In this document: positions 1 to 10,242 of the stretch, piece after piece | Position numbering within the stretch: position 1 is the first letter of the stretch | Layout: the number at the start of each line of letters is the position of its first letter | From: Pisolithus tinctorius | Taxonomy: Eukaryota; Basidiomycota; Agaricomycetes; Boletales; Pisolithaceae | Direction of reading: 5' to 3' | Assembly (NCBI GenBank): GCA_024663395.1 | Contig: JANFAH010000059.1 | Coordinates: forward strand, 1-64,000 | DNA: 64,000 nucleotides | Made by a program: the position numbers and the translations under genes | Notes under the pieces: model-generated | Seen by the model: only the letters and a program-made list of their open reading frames with translations | Database searches by the model: none | Told to the model about the DNA's origin: nothing

Positions 1-335
1 ACATGCCTGGCACAAAGGTTGGAACAGGAGACTGGCATATGCTGGCTCAGAAAGGAAGGGCAGACAAGGATTATAGATTATCTTTGAATTCTCTAAATGT
101 GTTTAACCAGTTCTCCCTTTCGTGGCATAACGGTGGACGGTGGAAAAGAAGGACAAGAATCCCCAACAACACCGCTCAGGGGCAAGTCAGTTATGCTACT
201 TCATTACGTAATCACGCGGCAATTCATTAAGAGCTGCCTAATTTGGGTGCCACCTTGACCACACTTCTCTGCCTGTGCTCCAGCAAACCAGGGCATAGAG
301 TCTGACACTAACTAGGTCGTTTTCAGCTTGGTTAG
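1..335. other. left-edge intergenic stretch
   Basis: No gene could be supported here. A short open frame of about 75 codons at the left edge has no recognisable motif and no splice context. A pyrimidine-rich stretch ending in an AG near 322-334 lies just before the first ATG of the next gene, so the 5' UTR of that gene may contain an intron. Confidence 0.4.
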
Positions 336-3300
336 ATGGGAGACAAAGGTTCCTCCATAGATCAAGTAGTCAGCTGTACATTGCGCATGGAAGACCCTCC
401 CGCTCGATCACCCCGCATTCGGCTTCCGGACAGGTTTCTCACATCTCGGTCTCATGAAGGGTCTTCTGGGTCATCCTTCCCGTCTTCTTTGCAGGAACCT
501 ATTTCATTTTCGAGACCGGATGCACTTGACCCGGTGGGCTTGAATGAGTCCAGGCGACGTGCTCAATCGTTTGGCTTGGAGTCCAATGAACACGAACGAA
601 ACACTGTGAAGAAACCTTCCGTGCGTTACGGATCACGCAGGAGGTCAAAGCGTGCCAGCCAGGGTCCTCGATGGTCGGGTTTAATGGAAGAGTCGCTGAT
701 GCCCGACTTCCAGCCCGGCGCCTTCTCGGATGAGTACGACCTGTGTGCGTTGACTACTAGATTGCTTGTCATTCACGAGTATTTATCCCCGTATTTACAG
801 CGCAGGAAGGTAAGCGAACGAGTCTTGACCCGTGTGCACTGACCAACGTTTGCGCAACAGATCCCAAGATTTTGCAAGATGTACAGAGAGCTCTGCAGTT
901 GCAGTCGCGACGCAGAGATCGCAGGTCATATCAGGCTAAGCCCTCAGACGACGACACATCACAATTAACCAACGTTGTTGATTCCTTCACTGCCCGTCCG
1001 TCCAGCTCTTCAACAACACCAATGGAACAGTCCACATCCGATCATCTACTGGTTACTCCGCTGCAATCGGACGTAGACTTCAGTCCACTCACGAAGTCGG
1101 TCCCTCTCCATCCTGTCCCTCTATCCTCTAACGGAGGGGCTACTCTTGACTGGGCTGGTTCACAGTCTGAAGATGAAAAGTTAGACAAGCTATGGCCAAT
1201 ACACAAGGGTAGGCGTAAGGGAAAGGAGAAGGCACCACCCGCAAATCGAGCATTCATTGAAAAGCAAGAAGCACTCTTCATAGGTTTGTCGTTATGGATG
1301 ATTATGGAGGAAAAAGCTCACCAACAAGGACTTTTTGACAGACAGGATTGCCAGAATCAAAGCAGAGGCATCTGCAACGACAGTTCGGAAAGCAGTTATT
1401 GTGAAAGAGCAGCTTGGTCGCCAGTATAGTGTGGTGTTCAGTTCAATTGCCAACGGACTCACTATCAACTTGGCCGAGGTGGTGCGCTGGTATTTTGCTT
1501 CCACGCTTGATATGCGGGCCTGGTTAGATGGTGCTGAGCCTTTGACGTGGCTGAAGCATCTGTTGGATAATCGGGGGAATGACCGTGTAAGATGGCGCGT
1601 GTCAGCTCTCCTTATGGAAGAGTATGCAAGGTTCAAGAAGGGCATAGGCTACGGACAGCCTTCTATTGTTGGCTCAACGGTGTCATCCCCGTCGTTCCCC
1701 TCGTATCTCTCACCTCACATTGCAAAGTCACCTATCTCAATCACGGCTTCGTCAGACGGCTCCCCCAGTACTTCTGCCAGCAAGGCTCGCTTACCAGAGA
1801 GTCATATATCGTTTAGTCCGCTCGTGGCAAACTCTCGCGACTCTATCGACGACTCTCAAGGTCATGGACATGCAAGGGTCAAGGGCTGGCGACGGTCCTT
1901 ACCCACATTTATCGAAGGCGCAAGTGCTCGTGTTAATCCCTTCCCATATAGCGCTGTCACACCACCAGGAAGCCTCTCTCCCGCGAGCAGCCATTTCGGC
2001 TTCCGCGACGCCGTTCGCCGCTTCCCTGAAGAGGGGTCTTCTTCAGCCCATGGCTCTCAATCTGAGGATCAAAATGATTCTTCTCTTGATGCATCCCGAT
2101 TAAACCCTAGGCAGAAGCGCGAGCCCCGTTTTCTACTTCGCAGAGTCCAACCATCCCGGCCACCATCACCAGGGATGAACGATAGAGGGGGACCCTCTGA
2201 TCCGCCACCGCCTGTCGCGTCGAGAGCCGAAATCGAAGGTCATATACAGAACGACACTGTCAATCCTGAGGCATTACCCTCGAAGAGTGTAATTGTGGAT
2301 AAGGGAGACTCGACCCTCTCTGGTGACGCCCCTCCTAAGCCTTCGTATCGCAGTATATCGTTACCGCTTGGTAATTGTATGCCCTTCAAGCCGGCCTCAG
2401 AGAATGACGAGGGCAAACTAGAGGCGGAGTATGGCCTTAGATGGAGGTGAGGCTTGTGTTGATCCTTGTGATGCATGATTAACGATGGTGACATTCCAGG
2501 ATACTTGAGGAATTGAAGGGTCACAATCATAGGCTCCGTCATAGGCTGCAGAGGGTAGCAGCCGATATCCGCGAATACGAGATTCTTTGTTCAAATGCAC
2601 TGCCTACCCTCGGAATTTCGTACCGCAGTCTCCCTCCAGAGCTCCTCGATGCCATTGGCCATGACCCTTCCTCGGTAACCGGCGGAACCCGTAAATATCG
2701 AGGTTGGCAGGCTGTTGAGGACGTCCACGATCGTGTCATACGTCAGCGTGAGATTATCAGGCTGTTTCTATCCACAACGGGTGAAGATGCCCTTGCTATT
2801 CCGGACATCTTAGACAAGCCCATCACGCTGTTGATGGAAAAGCTTCAGGCAATTCAACGGGTGCAACAACCTCTGAACGAGAAGGCGGATGATGTTAACA
2901 AGATACTTGCGGGGGTCAGATCGATTCATGCGACCGTTAAAAGGGAGTACAACGAGGCAGTTTCGCACACCTCAGTCGTCTATCCAGAGGTTAGTGAACA
3001 TGTCTTTGTGTAATGTATGCCTGACTGCTAACCCTGAATTCGAGTTATCCTATGTTGTCGCCCTGGTGGAAAAGTACCAAGACCAGTACCAACAGATCTG
3101 GGAGTTCGGCATGGACGTGCTGACGTTCGTCCTCGATACAATTACACCTTTCTGGAGAAACTATGGAAAGACTATCATGGAAGATATCCAAGACTTTCTT
3201 ATCATCCCTTGGTACCGGAATGAATTCACTGGAGAGCCTAAGCGCTACCCAGTGGAATCCCTTCCTCGTCGATCTGTACGCCACTGGTTCTCTTTCTTGG

Positions 3301-3539
3301 GGCTGTTTGCTTTTATTATCTTGATTACTTTCCTCCAAGCACGCGCCGCAATTACCTCCACTTGGCATTACAGGCTACTCTGGATTGATAACCATGGGAT
3401 TCGGTGGGCGATTCTACCACTCTTTTGGGTTGCAATTGTCATCCAGTGGGTTGCTGTTATCATCGAACTTTGCATCGTCTTCTTGCATGCTGCTGTCGTC
3501 TCGTGGTGGCTAGGTTGGCTTGTTGGGCTCTGCACATAA
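336..3539 (+). CDS. uncharacterised multi-exon membrane protein
   Basis: I do not recognise this family. The phase-consistent model has five exons: 336-809, 869-1283, 1342-2446, 2500-2989 and 3045-3539 (992 aa). The first acceptor is the AG at 868; the CAG at 860 would break the frame. The N-terminal third is Ser/Arg-rich and looks disordered. A folded segment at about residues 300-400 is rich in Trp, Leu and Arg (motif WYFASTLDMRAWLDG). A Ser/Pro-rich linker follows, then a helical region that looks coiled-coil (ILEELKGHNHRLRHRLQR). The C-terminus has two strongly hydrophobic segments, the first starting at WFSFLGLFAFIILITFLQA and the second lying in the last 50 residues, so the protein is probably anchored by a C-terminal membrane hairpin. 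The start codon is uncertain because an upstream leader exon is possible. Confidence 0.75.
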
Positions 3540-3635
3540 CTTCCCCATGCCTTCTAAGTTTCATCCCATGCATTCATTAGTATACCTTTAACTCGCGTCA
3601 TAATCGTACATCATACACGATACCATCAGCTCTAT

Positions 3636-5425
3636 TTATATATTCAGATCATCAATGACATTTTTATTGTTATCAGCAAGCGGGATCTTTGTAGCAGCCG
3701 TTGCAGGTTGCGAGGCAGGTTGTTGTAAATCCTGGTCCGCTTCTTCAGTGTCCGGAAGATCACTAGCAGCAACAGGTTTTGCTGGATTGGAAACCCGACC
3801 ATCATTGACACACGGCCGACAGTAGCCTGTAAATTCGTTGCGTTCAGACGAACGACGACACCAGCTAACGTACTTACGCCCTCCCTGGATAAGTGGTACT
3901 TCGCTCTGACCACACAAAAGACAAACAATCCGTGGAGGCTCAAGTTGGTTTTTGTTTTGAGTGGGTCGCTTCCGTTTTGCAGTGAGAGAACCTGGAGCGT
4001 TGCCATCCGCCACGTTCTTCCGAGTCGTCTTTCTCCTGTTTTTACTGCTTTCTGTTGCAGGTTTGATGAGCTTCATGGAGTATGAAGGTACTGCAGCCTG
4101 ATTGGAGGTAAGCAACGTGATGTCGTATCCAGAGTCATGAACTCACGTTTTGGACTTGAGAAAGCTGCGAACCCTCCGGAAGTCGGTGCGCCAGAAACGC
4201 CCTGTCTTGCGGTTTCTGCATGGAACACGCGACTGAGTATCATTATAACAAGGGGTGGATAAACTACCTACGATTTCGCTAAGGACTTTGCAGTTCTCTT
4301 CTGCATTGGGTCCCACCCAACGTGAGATTGTGTCCCATACAGCCGAGCTGGCCGATTTAAACCGGAAGCTCACGACCTGCTTCGGGGTAGTCTCGATCTC
4401 CGGGACACCTTCAACACTCTGAGCGTTCGGGAAAGTAAATGGAACAGCAGTGGTGAGGATGATGTCCCCGAACGAGCCTGATATTCCGGGCAAAGAGACA
4501 AATTCACATTTCGAAGGTCCTCGAGGAAAAGTCCAACGATCGATCAGATTTTCTCTAAACTCTAATACGAGATCGAAATCCCTGGTGGGGGGTTGTAGTT
4601 GGTATTGCGACGTTGTCGGCAAGGTTGCAGTTCCGGAGTCGGCACGCGCTTTTGACTGAGTAAAATCGGTCGATGGTTGGGTGGCGTCGACTGCCGCGGA
4701 GGGAGAGCTTGCAAGGGATTGAATGAGTAGACCAAGTGTCTTGAGCTGATCTGGCGATGCTTTCCCGGCGACGGCCAATTGGAGGAGATTTGCAAGGGTC
4801 GGATTAGAAGCAGCTGCCTGGTTAACTTGTGCAACGAGGGCTTGCGTAACGTGGAGCGTCGATGGCAGAGAAGCCAACAGGGGGGTAGAGTTCGGCAGCG
4901 CAGTCAAAGTTGTTTCGTTCGCCTGGCTGGATTGAGGCCTCAATTGCCACGAACCTGATGGCACCGACTGATACACAAAGGTAGTCGACGGTGCAACAGG
5001 CACGGCGACTGGGTGGTAGTGAACTTCGAAGACCGTCGTGTCTGTGAATATATGGGGACCAATTTCGAGAGTACATCTTCCACGGTTATACATTGTGTGC
5101 GGCGGCGGCACGACATCGGGCTGCTTCCCTCCTCTTGAACGAGTCGAGAACTTTGGGAACGACGATCGCAGCCATTTTTCCCTTGCTGTAGCAAACCAGA
5201 ATGAGAATTCCCGACAGAACGACGAGAGACGTTAGGCAGATCTGACATTGCTTCAAAGACTGTAATATTACAAAACTGGCTAAACCTGAGAACGCAGAGG
5301 ACACGGAGAACAGAGTTTCATTACCTTTCATCGACAGCCTTCAACTCGGCCCCTGCAAATGCTCTGGTCTCCCAGTCAGGCGTATCCCCGACAGGCAGCT
5401 TCGAGATCTGAGTGGATCGGTTCAT
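3636..5425 (-). CDS. uncharacterised protein with C-terminal Cys-rich motif
   Basis: Not recognised. The 3' structure is well supported by phase: introns 4267-4216 and 4146-4091, and a stop at 3636-3638. The C-terminal exon carries a probable zinc-binding arrangement, CLLC about 45 residues before YCRPC with another Cys between (WCRRS), next to a basic tract (KNRRKTTRKN). The central part holds a folded segment (DFDLVLEFRENLIDRWTFPR) after an Ala/Gln/Ser-rich linker. The 5' end is less sure. An ATG at 5425 opens a 101-bp exon ending in a GTAATG donor at 5324, and AG acceptors at 5182 or 5134 both restore the frame (about 512 or 496 aa). Alternatively translation starts at the ATG at 5093. The basic tract plus Cys motif suggests a nuclear protein, but that is inference. 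Confidence 0.65.
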
Positions 5426-5529
5426 AGGATTTGTGTGGTTTTGTTTGTCACACTACTTAGGATATGATTGATTTGATCTTGTCAGACCAGCGATAGACTG
5501 CAACTGTCGTGGTGACTTCGTAGTTGAAA

Positions 5530-7059
5530 ATGAGCACGCGCGTTCGTAAGTCGATCGACCTGTGTTTTTCGTTAGAAACATCTTACATTGTCTACAGAAA
5601 AGGGTGGTACTGTCTTCCGGCCCGTTACAAAGGCCCGAGCGCGCACGGCAGACACCTCCTCGGATAGGCAGACTTCACTGTCACAGGCTACTCCGCTACC
5701 TGATGAAGCTCCTGACAGTGCACCCCCACCCGCTCTTTCCCCGATGCCGCCCACGGTAGTCCCCGTTAGACTCCCATTTACCCCATCTTCAGATATATCG
5801 AATGTTCAAACCGTTCCTTCCGGTACTCCGATCATTGTTGCACCGTCTAGAGCACCATCGCGAGTGCAACTGACTGAGTTACAACCACCACCTGTGTCAG
5901 AAGGCGATGTAGTCACCAGTTCAGTCGAGGACGAGACTTCATCTCAGAAAACCACACGGCGACCAAGATCAAGGTCTGGATCAACCACGTCTAGAAAACC
6001 TCGGAAAACACGGCGGCCCACAACTCCTGCTTTTGATGCCGAAGCTGACACAGGAGAAGACCTAGATCCGACCTCAGTTACAATGGCAGCCTTATGCGAA
6101 GACACGGGCCAAGGTCGCGTCAGTAGCAAAGCTGCCCAAATTGTTCAAAATCATCAAGTATGGAAAAAGTCCAATCGCGAAAAAAGGACGAGAATGCGGG
6201 TGATCATGGAAGCGAAGAAGTACGGTCGTGGTGAGGACGCTGACACGGCTCAAGAAAATGGTGCTAGGGAGGTTCGCTCCGAAGAAGGTTCTACAAGAAA
6301 CACGACCCCGGGACTGTGCACAGACGCTACTTCAGTTCCCACAGCTGAAGATACCTCTGGGAGCGGTTTCGATTACTCGCAGAATGTTTCTACAAGCCAG
6401 TATAATGTCCAAGTTCGCATTGGGCCCAATGGGGAAACGATCGTAGACGAGGAGTCCTTATTCGTGGACCGTAATGCAGAAGAGGAAACAGCAAATTACA
6501 CCCTTGTAGAAGAATCTGACGTCTCCAAGTTTGTCAACTCGGGGACCTATGGCAAACGCTTCCGAGGTTCGCGATGGAGCGCAGAAGAAACGGAGCTGTT
6601 TTACGATGTAAGACTGAGATTCCGCGTCGATTACCGTTTTTCTGAGCCCCGTAGGCGTTATCGCAATTCGGGGAAAACTATGAACTCATTTCCTACGTGC
6701 TTCCTGGTCGAGATCGTAAAGCATGCAAAAACAAATTCAAGGCGGAGGACAAGAGGAATCCAAAGAGGATTGACTTTTGCCTCAAAAATCGCCGGCCCTA
6801 TGGTATCGTCTTGACTTTTTCGCAGAAGCGTTGCTGACGTACATTTGCAGATATGCAAACGCTTTCTCGCATGACAGGAAAAGACTTTGAAGGACCCACA
6901 CCTGAGATTCGTGCCCCCACAACATTGTCCCTAGCAGATCAACCGAAAGGTGCCGAGCAGGAAGAGCAACAGGGCGAGGAAGATATCACCAAGACATTGC
7001 CTGCTGTCCAGGAGAGCGGCGAAGAAGTACTCGGAGATGTAACAATGTTTGAAGCATGA
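5530..7059 (+). CDS. BDP1: TFIIIB subunit BDP1 (B double prime)
   Basis: RNA polymerase III initiation factor. With TBP and BRF1 it forms TFIIIB upstream of tRNA and 5S genes. Exons are 5530-5545 (only 16 bp), 5598-6607, 6655-6802 and 6851-7059 (460 aa). The N-terminus MSTRVQKGGTVFRPV is typical of fungal BDP1. A disordered Ser/Arg/Thr-rich region follows, then the SANT/Myb domain: FRGSRWSAEETELFYD, an intron inside the domain, then FGENYELISYVLPGRDRKAC and KNKFKAEDKRNPKRID. The conserved extended segment just before the SANT domain is also present (KFVNSGTYGKRFRG). The protein is shorter than yeast Bdp1 (about 594 aa) but has all core parts. It lies next to a tRNA-Phe gene, itself a target of this factor, which is probably coincidence. 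Confidence 0.93.
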
Positions 7060-7116
7060 GATCTGTGGATATTATGGTGTTAGATGCCATCCACAGGAAG
7101 ACGAACATGTTGTGAA

Positions 7117-7198
7117 GCCGGGATAGCTCAGCTGGGAGAGCAACAGACTGAAGTTGGTCGATTTCTGGAGGTCCCGTGTTCAATCCACGGTCCTGGCA
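7117..7198 (+). tRNA. tRNA-Phe (anticodon GAA) with a 9-nt intron
   Basis: The cloverleaf can be drawn: a 7-bp acceptor stem (GCCGGGA with TCCTGGC, one G-T pair), a D arm GCTC/GAGC, anticodon loop CTGAAG with GAA, variable loop AGGTC, and T arm CCGTG-TTCAATC-CACGG. The spare bases after G37 fit a canonical tRNA intron of 9 nt at position 37/38. The outermost anticodon-stem pair is A-G rather than the usual C-G. The box A and box B regions resemble those of yeast tRNA-Phe. Confidence 0.9.
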
Positions 7199-7202
7199 CT
7201 TA

Positions 7203-7217
7203 TTTTACAAAATTTTT
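7203..7217 (+). terminator. Pol III T-run terminator
   Basis: A TTTT run at 7203-7206 and a TTTTT run at 7213-7217 start 5 nt after the tRNA-Phe 3' end. This is the normal RNA polymerase III stop signal. Confidence 0.75.
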
Positions 7218-7434
7218 GTCTCGGAGGACATGGCAAGGGAGATTTCCCATCTAACTTTGGGAACGTTCATCGATCCATCAGTGAACGTGCAAGTATTCCT
7301 GTGTGGCCAGGCTGAACTGGGTCGACGATGACCTAGGTTTGGCTATCCCCTGGAAAAATCCTGGCCGTAAAGCCGCGCCCCCGCAGAGTTTACACTCCAA
7401 TGTACTAATATTTGATGGAATGCCCATAAAATAC

Positions 7435-8053
7435 ATGTTGCATGACCTCAGGTTAGTCGGCATCGTTCTTGGTCTCTTCGCCAGAGGTGTCTGGTGGCAG
7501 TTCTGCTCACACCGTGTGGGTCTCATGCGACAGACTACTTTCCGACGACAAATTCTGATATCGAGACATTGCTCTTGCAGTACTCCTGTGAGAATACAAA
7601 CGTTCTCACAAACTCATGTTGCAACATTGTGAAGAGCCGCCTAGTGTTGCAAACTCAGTATTGGGACACTTACACGGGGCTGGAAGATTACGGACACCTT
7701 TTGCCAAGAGATAGTTGGACTATCCACGGTCTCTGGCCCAATAATTGTAACGGCTAAGCGAGCAGGTTGTAGACCTTGACGGCCAGTGTTCAGTTCTTAA
7801 AACCAGTATCGCAATTTGACCGGGCGATGCGACTCCGATCTGTCGCCTTCAGATCTTCCAGCTGGTACGACAATCCCACCGGTATTCCCACCGTAAAGAC
7901 ATTCATCGAAGATTTTGATCATTGGGTCCTTCTCAAATGCAGTAAGTGAGGAATGTCGCAGTTCAGAATCGGGTGCCCAAGACTTCCCCTCCGTAGTGGA
8001 GACATTCTGGATCAACCAAGACGTTCCGAATGAAGATTTACGGGCGCACGAGT
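7435..8053 (+). pseudogene. RNase T2 gene, 5' part, decayed and split
   Basis: Remnant of a secreted T2-family ribonuclease, which cleaves single-stranded RNA. A start with a signal-like hydrophobic N-terminus is visible at 7435. The mature region is in another frame and shows Cys-rich T2 sequence, LVLQTQYWDTYTG and the first catalytic motif WTIHGLWP (7716-7739, catalytic His). An in-frame stop follows at 7755-7757. Recognisable T2 sequence continues in shifted frames up to FWINQDVPNED and the AHE of the second catalytic motif. At that point the copia element is inserted, at 8053/8054. Frame breaks exist on both sides of the insertion, so the gene was probably decaying independently, although some breaks could hide unusual introns. 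Confidence 0.8.
8049..8053. repeat. 5' target-site duplication CGAGT
   Basis: CGAGT directly precedes the TGTTG start of the 5' LTR and is repeated at 16318-16322 directly after the 3' LTR. Five bp is the usual length for copia-type integrases. Confidence 0.92.
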
Positions 8054-8412
8054 TGTTGAAACATTTACATGTGATACATCGGTTATACCGGCAAGTCAGA
8101 TGACCTAGCACATCATTCTGACATCACTTTCATTCTATAACATTCCATGATTATTCTACACTGTATTTAGTATGTACAAACCCCTTTAAGTAGTTCGTAC
8201 TATACGAGATGCACTTGGTCCGTGCACTCTTCTGTAGTATATATACAGTGACCCTCTGAGGCTAGAGTCCTCAGTTCGAATACATTCTACATTCGTCCTC
8301 TGTGCTCAATAGCACTACTCAGAACTACTACTTCTTTCAAAGCCTAACACCTAACTACTAAAGGCAAGTGTTCTGTCTTACTTGCCCCCCGTGATTAGTC
8401 CTCTGCGCAATA
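8054..8412 (+). repeat. 5' LTR
   Basis: 359 bp, starting TGTTG and ending CAATA, so the ends form an imperfect inverted repeat (TG...TA rather than TG...CA). It matches 15959-16317 with no difference seen by eye. It carries a TATA-like element and should drive the genomic RNA. Confidence 0.95.
8238..8243 (+). promoter_or_regulatory. TATA-like box in the 5' LTR
   Basis: TATATA lies 175 bp before the LTR end, a plausible core promoter for the element's RNA, with transcription then starting inside the LTR. The same sequence in the 3' LTR is at 16143-16148. The start site itself cannot be seen from sequence. Confidence 0.45.
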
Positions 8413-8431
8413 GGTTATGAGCCCCGGCTTC
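8413..8431 (+). other. primer-binding site, half-tRNA iMet type
   Basis: GGTTATGAGCCC (8413-8424) abuts the 5' LTR. Its reverse complement GGGCTCATAACC is the anticodon stem-loop of eukaryotic initiator tRNA-Met (anticodon CAT). The following bases (to 8431) complement GAAGCC, a string also found further 5' in fungal initiator tRNAs, but not in continuous register. It does not fit any tRNA 3' end. Drosophila copia and yeast Ty5 are primed in this way by a cleaved initiator tRNA. Confidence 0.75.
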
Positions 8432-8489
8432 TAGTCGGACAAGCTCTGTCTAAAGGACATTTCTATTCACTGGAGACGTCTATAATAGA

Positions 8490-9146
8490 ATGCCTTTCGA
8501 CGGCCTAGAAGCGCTCGGTTGGGCGTTGGCAACTTTCATTGTGTCGCTATTATGCGGGCTTTATCAAGCAATATATTTCACGTGGTTCGGGATCCTCACC
8601 GACTTCCAATCTGCCTTTGTCGCCTCAGTCCTATTCTGGGCAACGGCACTCGGTGTTCCTACGTGGTACCAAATTTATCAAAATTGGATTCCAATACGGA
8701 TTCGGCAGTTGCAACACAATCAGCAACAACTAGCCGAAGTCATGGAATTGATTGGAGCATATAATAGAATTCAGAATCTCCGGAGGCTTTTGCCAGAAGA
8801 ACCGGAAATACCCGAGCAGATAGTGGAGCTTCCTGATGAAGTTCCGAATCTTCCCAGGCATGAGGTGCCGCGGATGTTTATGGAGCCACCTCCTGATCCG
8901 CCTCATTATTTGCACCATTTCATACCGGATCTAGATGCGGAAGCGGATCTTGACCCTGTTCCGCCTTATCATGCGGAAGAAGAGGTTCCGCTTACTCCAC
9001 CTAGACCAGTGCGGATGCCGACTCCTGATATAGAGGAGGTCCAGGCTATGTATGACGCACAAGAAGCTCTCGCCGCTGCGGAAGCAGTTGCCGCTGAGAT
9101 TCAACTCGACGACTTAAATGTCGAAGAGTTTGATTTGCTTTTCTAA
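8490..9146 (+). CDS. extra retrotransposon ORF A: two-pass membrane protein
   Basis: A 218-aa frame with an ATG 78 bp downstream of the LTR end. It is the first long frame of the genomic RNA. No family recognised. Two hydrophobic segments are clear at about residues 9-33 (LGWALATFIVSLLCGLYQAI) and 42-60 (AFVASVLFWATALGVP), followed by a basic and Gln-rich stretch that may be helical (IRIRQLQHNQQQLAEVM). From residue 100 the chain is dominated by Pro, Glu and Asp and ends in an Ala-rich acidic helix with EEFDLLF. The layout (membrane hairpin and long acidic tail) is not that of Gag, Pol or a typical envelope protein, since there is no signal peptide, no furin site and few Cys. It could anchor particles or RNA to membranes, but that is speculation. 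Confidence 0.7.
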   Translation: MPFDGLEALGWALATFIVSLLCGLYQAIYFTWFGILTDFQSAFVASVLFWATALGVPTWYQIYQNWIPIRIRQLQHNQQQLAEVMELIGAYNRIQNLRRLLPEEPEIPEQIVELPDEVPNLPRHEVPRMFMEPPPDPPHYLHHFIPDLDAEADLDPVPPYHAEEEVPLTPPRPVRMPTPDIEEVQAMYDAQEALAAAEAVAAEIQLDDLNVEEFDLLF

Positions 9147-9195
9147 CTTGTTCGTCTTATAACCCACTAGGCCACCGCTCTAATCCTGTCTTAGC

Positions 9196-10242
9196 ATGCC
9201 TTTCCCGCTCGCTCGTGTCGCTGAACTTCGCATCGCTATCGCTACCGACGACGCCGGTACTCATCGTTGGAGGAAAGCGTACGTTGAGAAGGCTATCAAA
9301 TTCGTCGACGCTCTTCATGTCGAAGACTGCTCCAGTCACCGTGACGCATATCCATGCTCCATTTCCTTCACAACTCAGCCCTCGTCTGGCACCTACCATG
9401 TCCCCATGGCTGCGATCGCTCGCACATGGTCGGACTTTCCGCCTTGGCCTTGCATTCCTGACAAATATGAATACGAACCGTTCTATTATCCACCTCTCCA
9501 TGTCCAGTTCCATGGACATTTTGTCGACTTCACTCCCAAGCTTTGTTTCACATCCACTCCTAATGCCATTGCTTCATATAATGGCTGTGACTTACCTTCC
9601 ATCAGTTATGAAGATTTTGCCTTGTACACCGTACCGGCATTCGCCATCACCCACGACTCGTACTGCTACATCACATCGCACTCCCATCCCTACTACGATT
9701 CCAACCAGTTCCACAGCCTCATCCCTCCTCTCCGCGTTTGGAACGAGTATCTTGAATATCGTTTCCGAGGAGCTTGGAATGACGCAGCCGTCGCAGTCCG
9801 TCGAGGCGAGCCCTCTGGAATCAACATCCGAATCGTACCGGGAGCTTTACGAGTTCGAAAGAGAGGCGTTGAGTCACTTGATGTGGACACGTTATACAAA
9901 CTTGGAGAGATTAAGGAATGGGGAGATTTGGACGCCGCCAACATGGTTAACGGACGAAGACCGCGGACGGGCTATGAGAAGTCTAGCCAGCATCTTTGGT
10001 GGGATGACGCCACCTCTGTCCACCGCTTCGTGTACTGGCCTAACACAGACACGATTCTTAATGAACTCGTCCGTCTCATGGAAGACACTCCTGCGGCTTC
10101 AAGAACGATATCCCCTAGAGGATTATATCGTCAGAATTTGCAAAGGCGTATGCGTTCTGGAATGGTGTCAGATCGTGTATCCGCTTCCAGGAACCTTTCC
10201 GGTTCCGTACGCATCAGGAGGCCGAGGGCTAGAGAAACATGA
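9196..10242 (+). CDS. extra retrotransposon ORF B
   Basis: A 348-aa frame beginning MPFPLARVAELRIAIATDD, 49 bp after ORF A. Its first codons (MPF) resemble the start of ORF A. The first 190 residues have balanced composition with many Tyr, Ph and His residues (for example KYEYEPFYYPPLHVQFHG) and a codon third-position bias to C/T, so this half looks truly coding. No family recognised, no membrane segment. The second half (from about 9779) overlaps ORF C in the +1 frame and is basic at the end (RIRRPRARET). Either both frames are used, or ORF B joins ORF C by a +1 frameshift. No phase-consistent intron joining them was found. Confidence 0.5.
   Translation: MPFPLARVAELRIAIATDDAGTHRWRKAYVEKAIKFVDALHVEDCSSHRDAYPCSISFTTQPSSGTYHVPMAAIARTWSDFPPWPCIPDKYEYEPFYYPPLHVQFHGHFVDFTPKLCFTSTPNAIASYNGCDLPSISYEDFALYTVPAFAITHDSYCYITSHSHPYYDSNQFHSLIPPLRVWNEYLEYRFRGAWNDAAVAVRRGEPSGINIRIVPGALRVRKRGVESLDVDTLYKLGEIKEWGDLDAANMVNGRRPRTGYEKSSQHLWWDDATSVHRFVYWPNTDTILNELVRLMEDTPAASRTISPRGLYRQNLQRRMRSGMVSDRVSASRNLSGSVRIRRPRARET

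Noticed and set aside
3..230. A 75-codon frame at the left edge
   Set aside because: No motif, no codon bias and no splice connection to the first gene.
8260..8290. A tRNA box-B-like string (CAGTTCGAATAC) in the LTR
   Set aside because: No box A at the right distance and no cloverleaf can be folded. It occurs in both LTRs as plain LTR sequence.
9215..9778. Upstream part of frame 2 as the true N-terminus of ORF C
   Set aside because: It is open but Ser/Thr/Pro-rich with runs typical of an out-of-frame reading, while frame 1 in the same interval has balanced composition and coding-like third positions.
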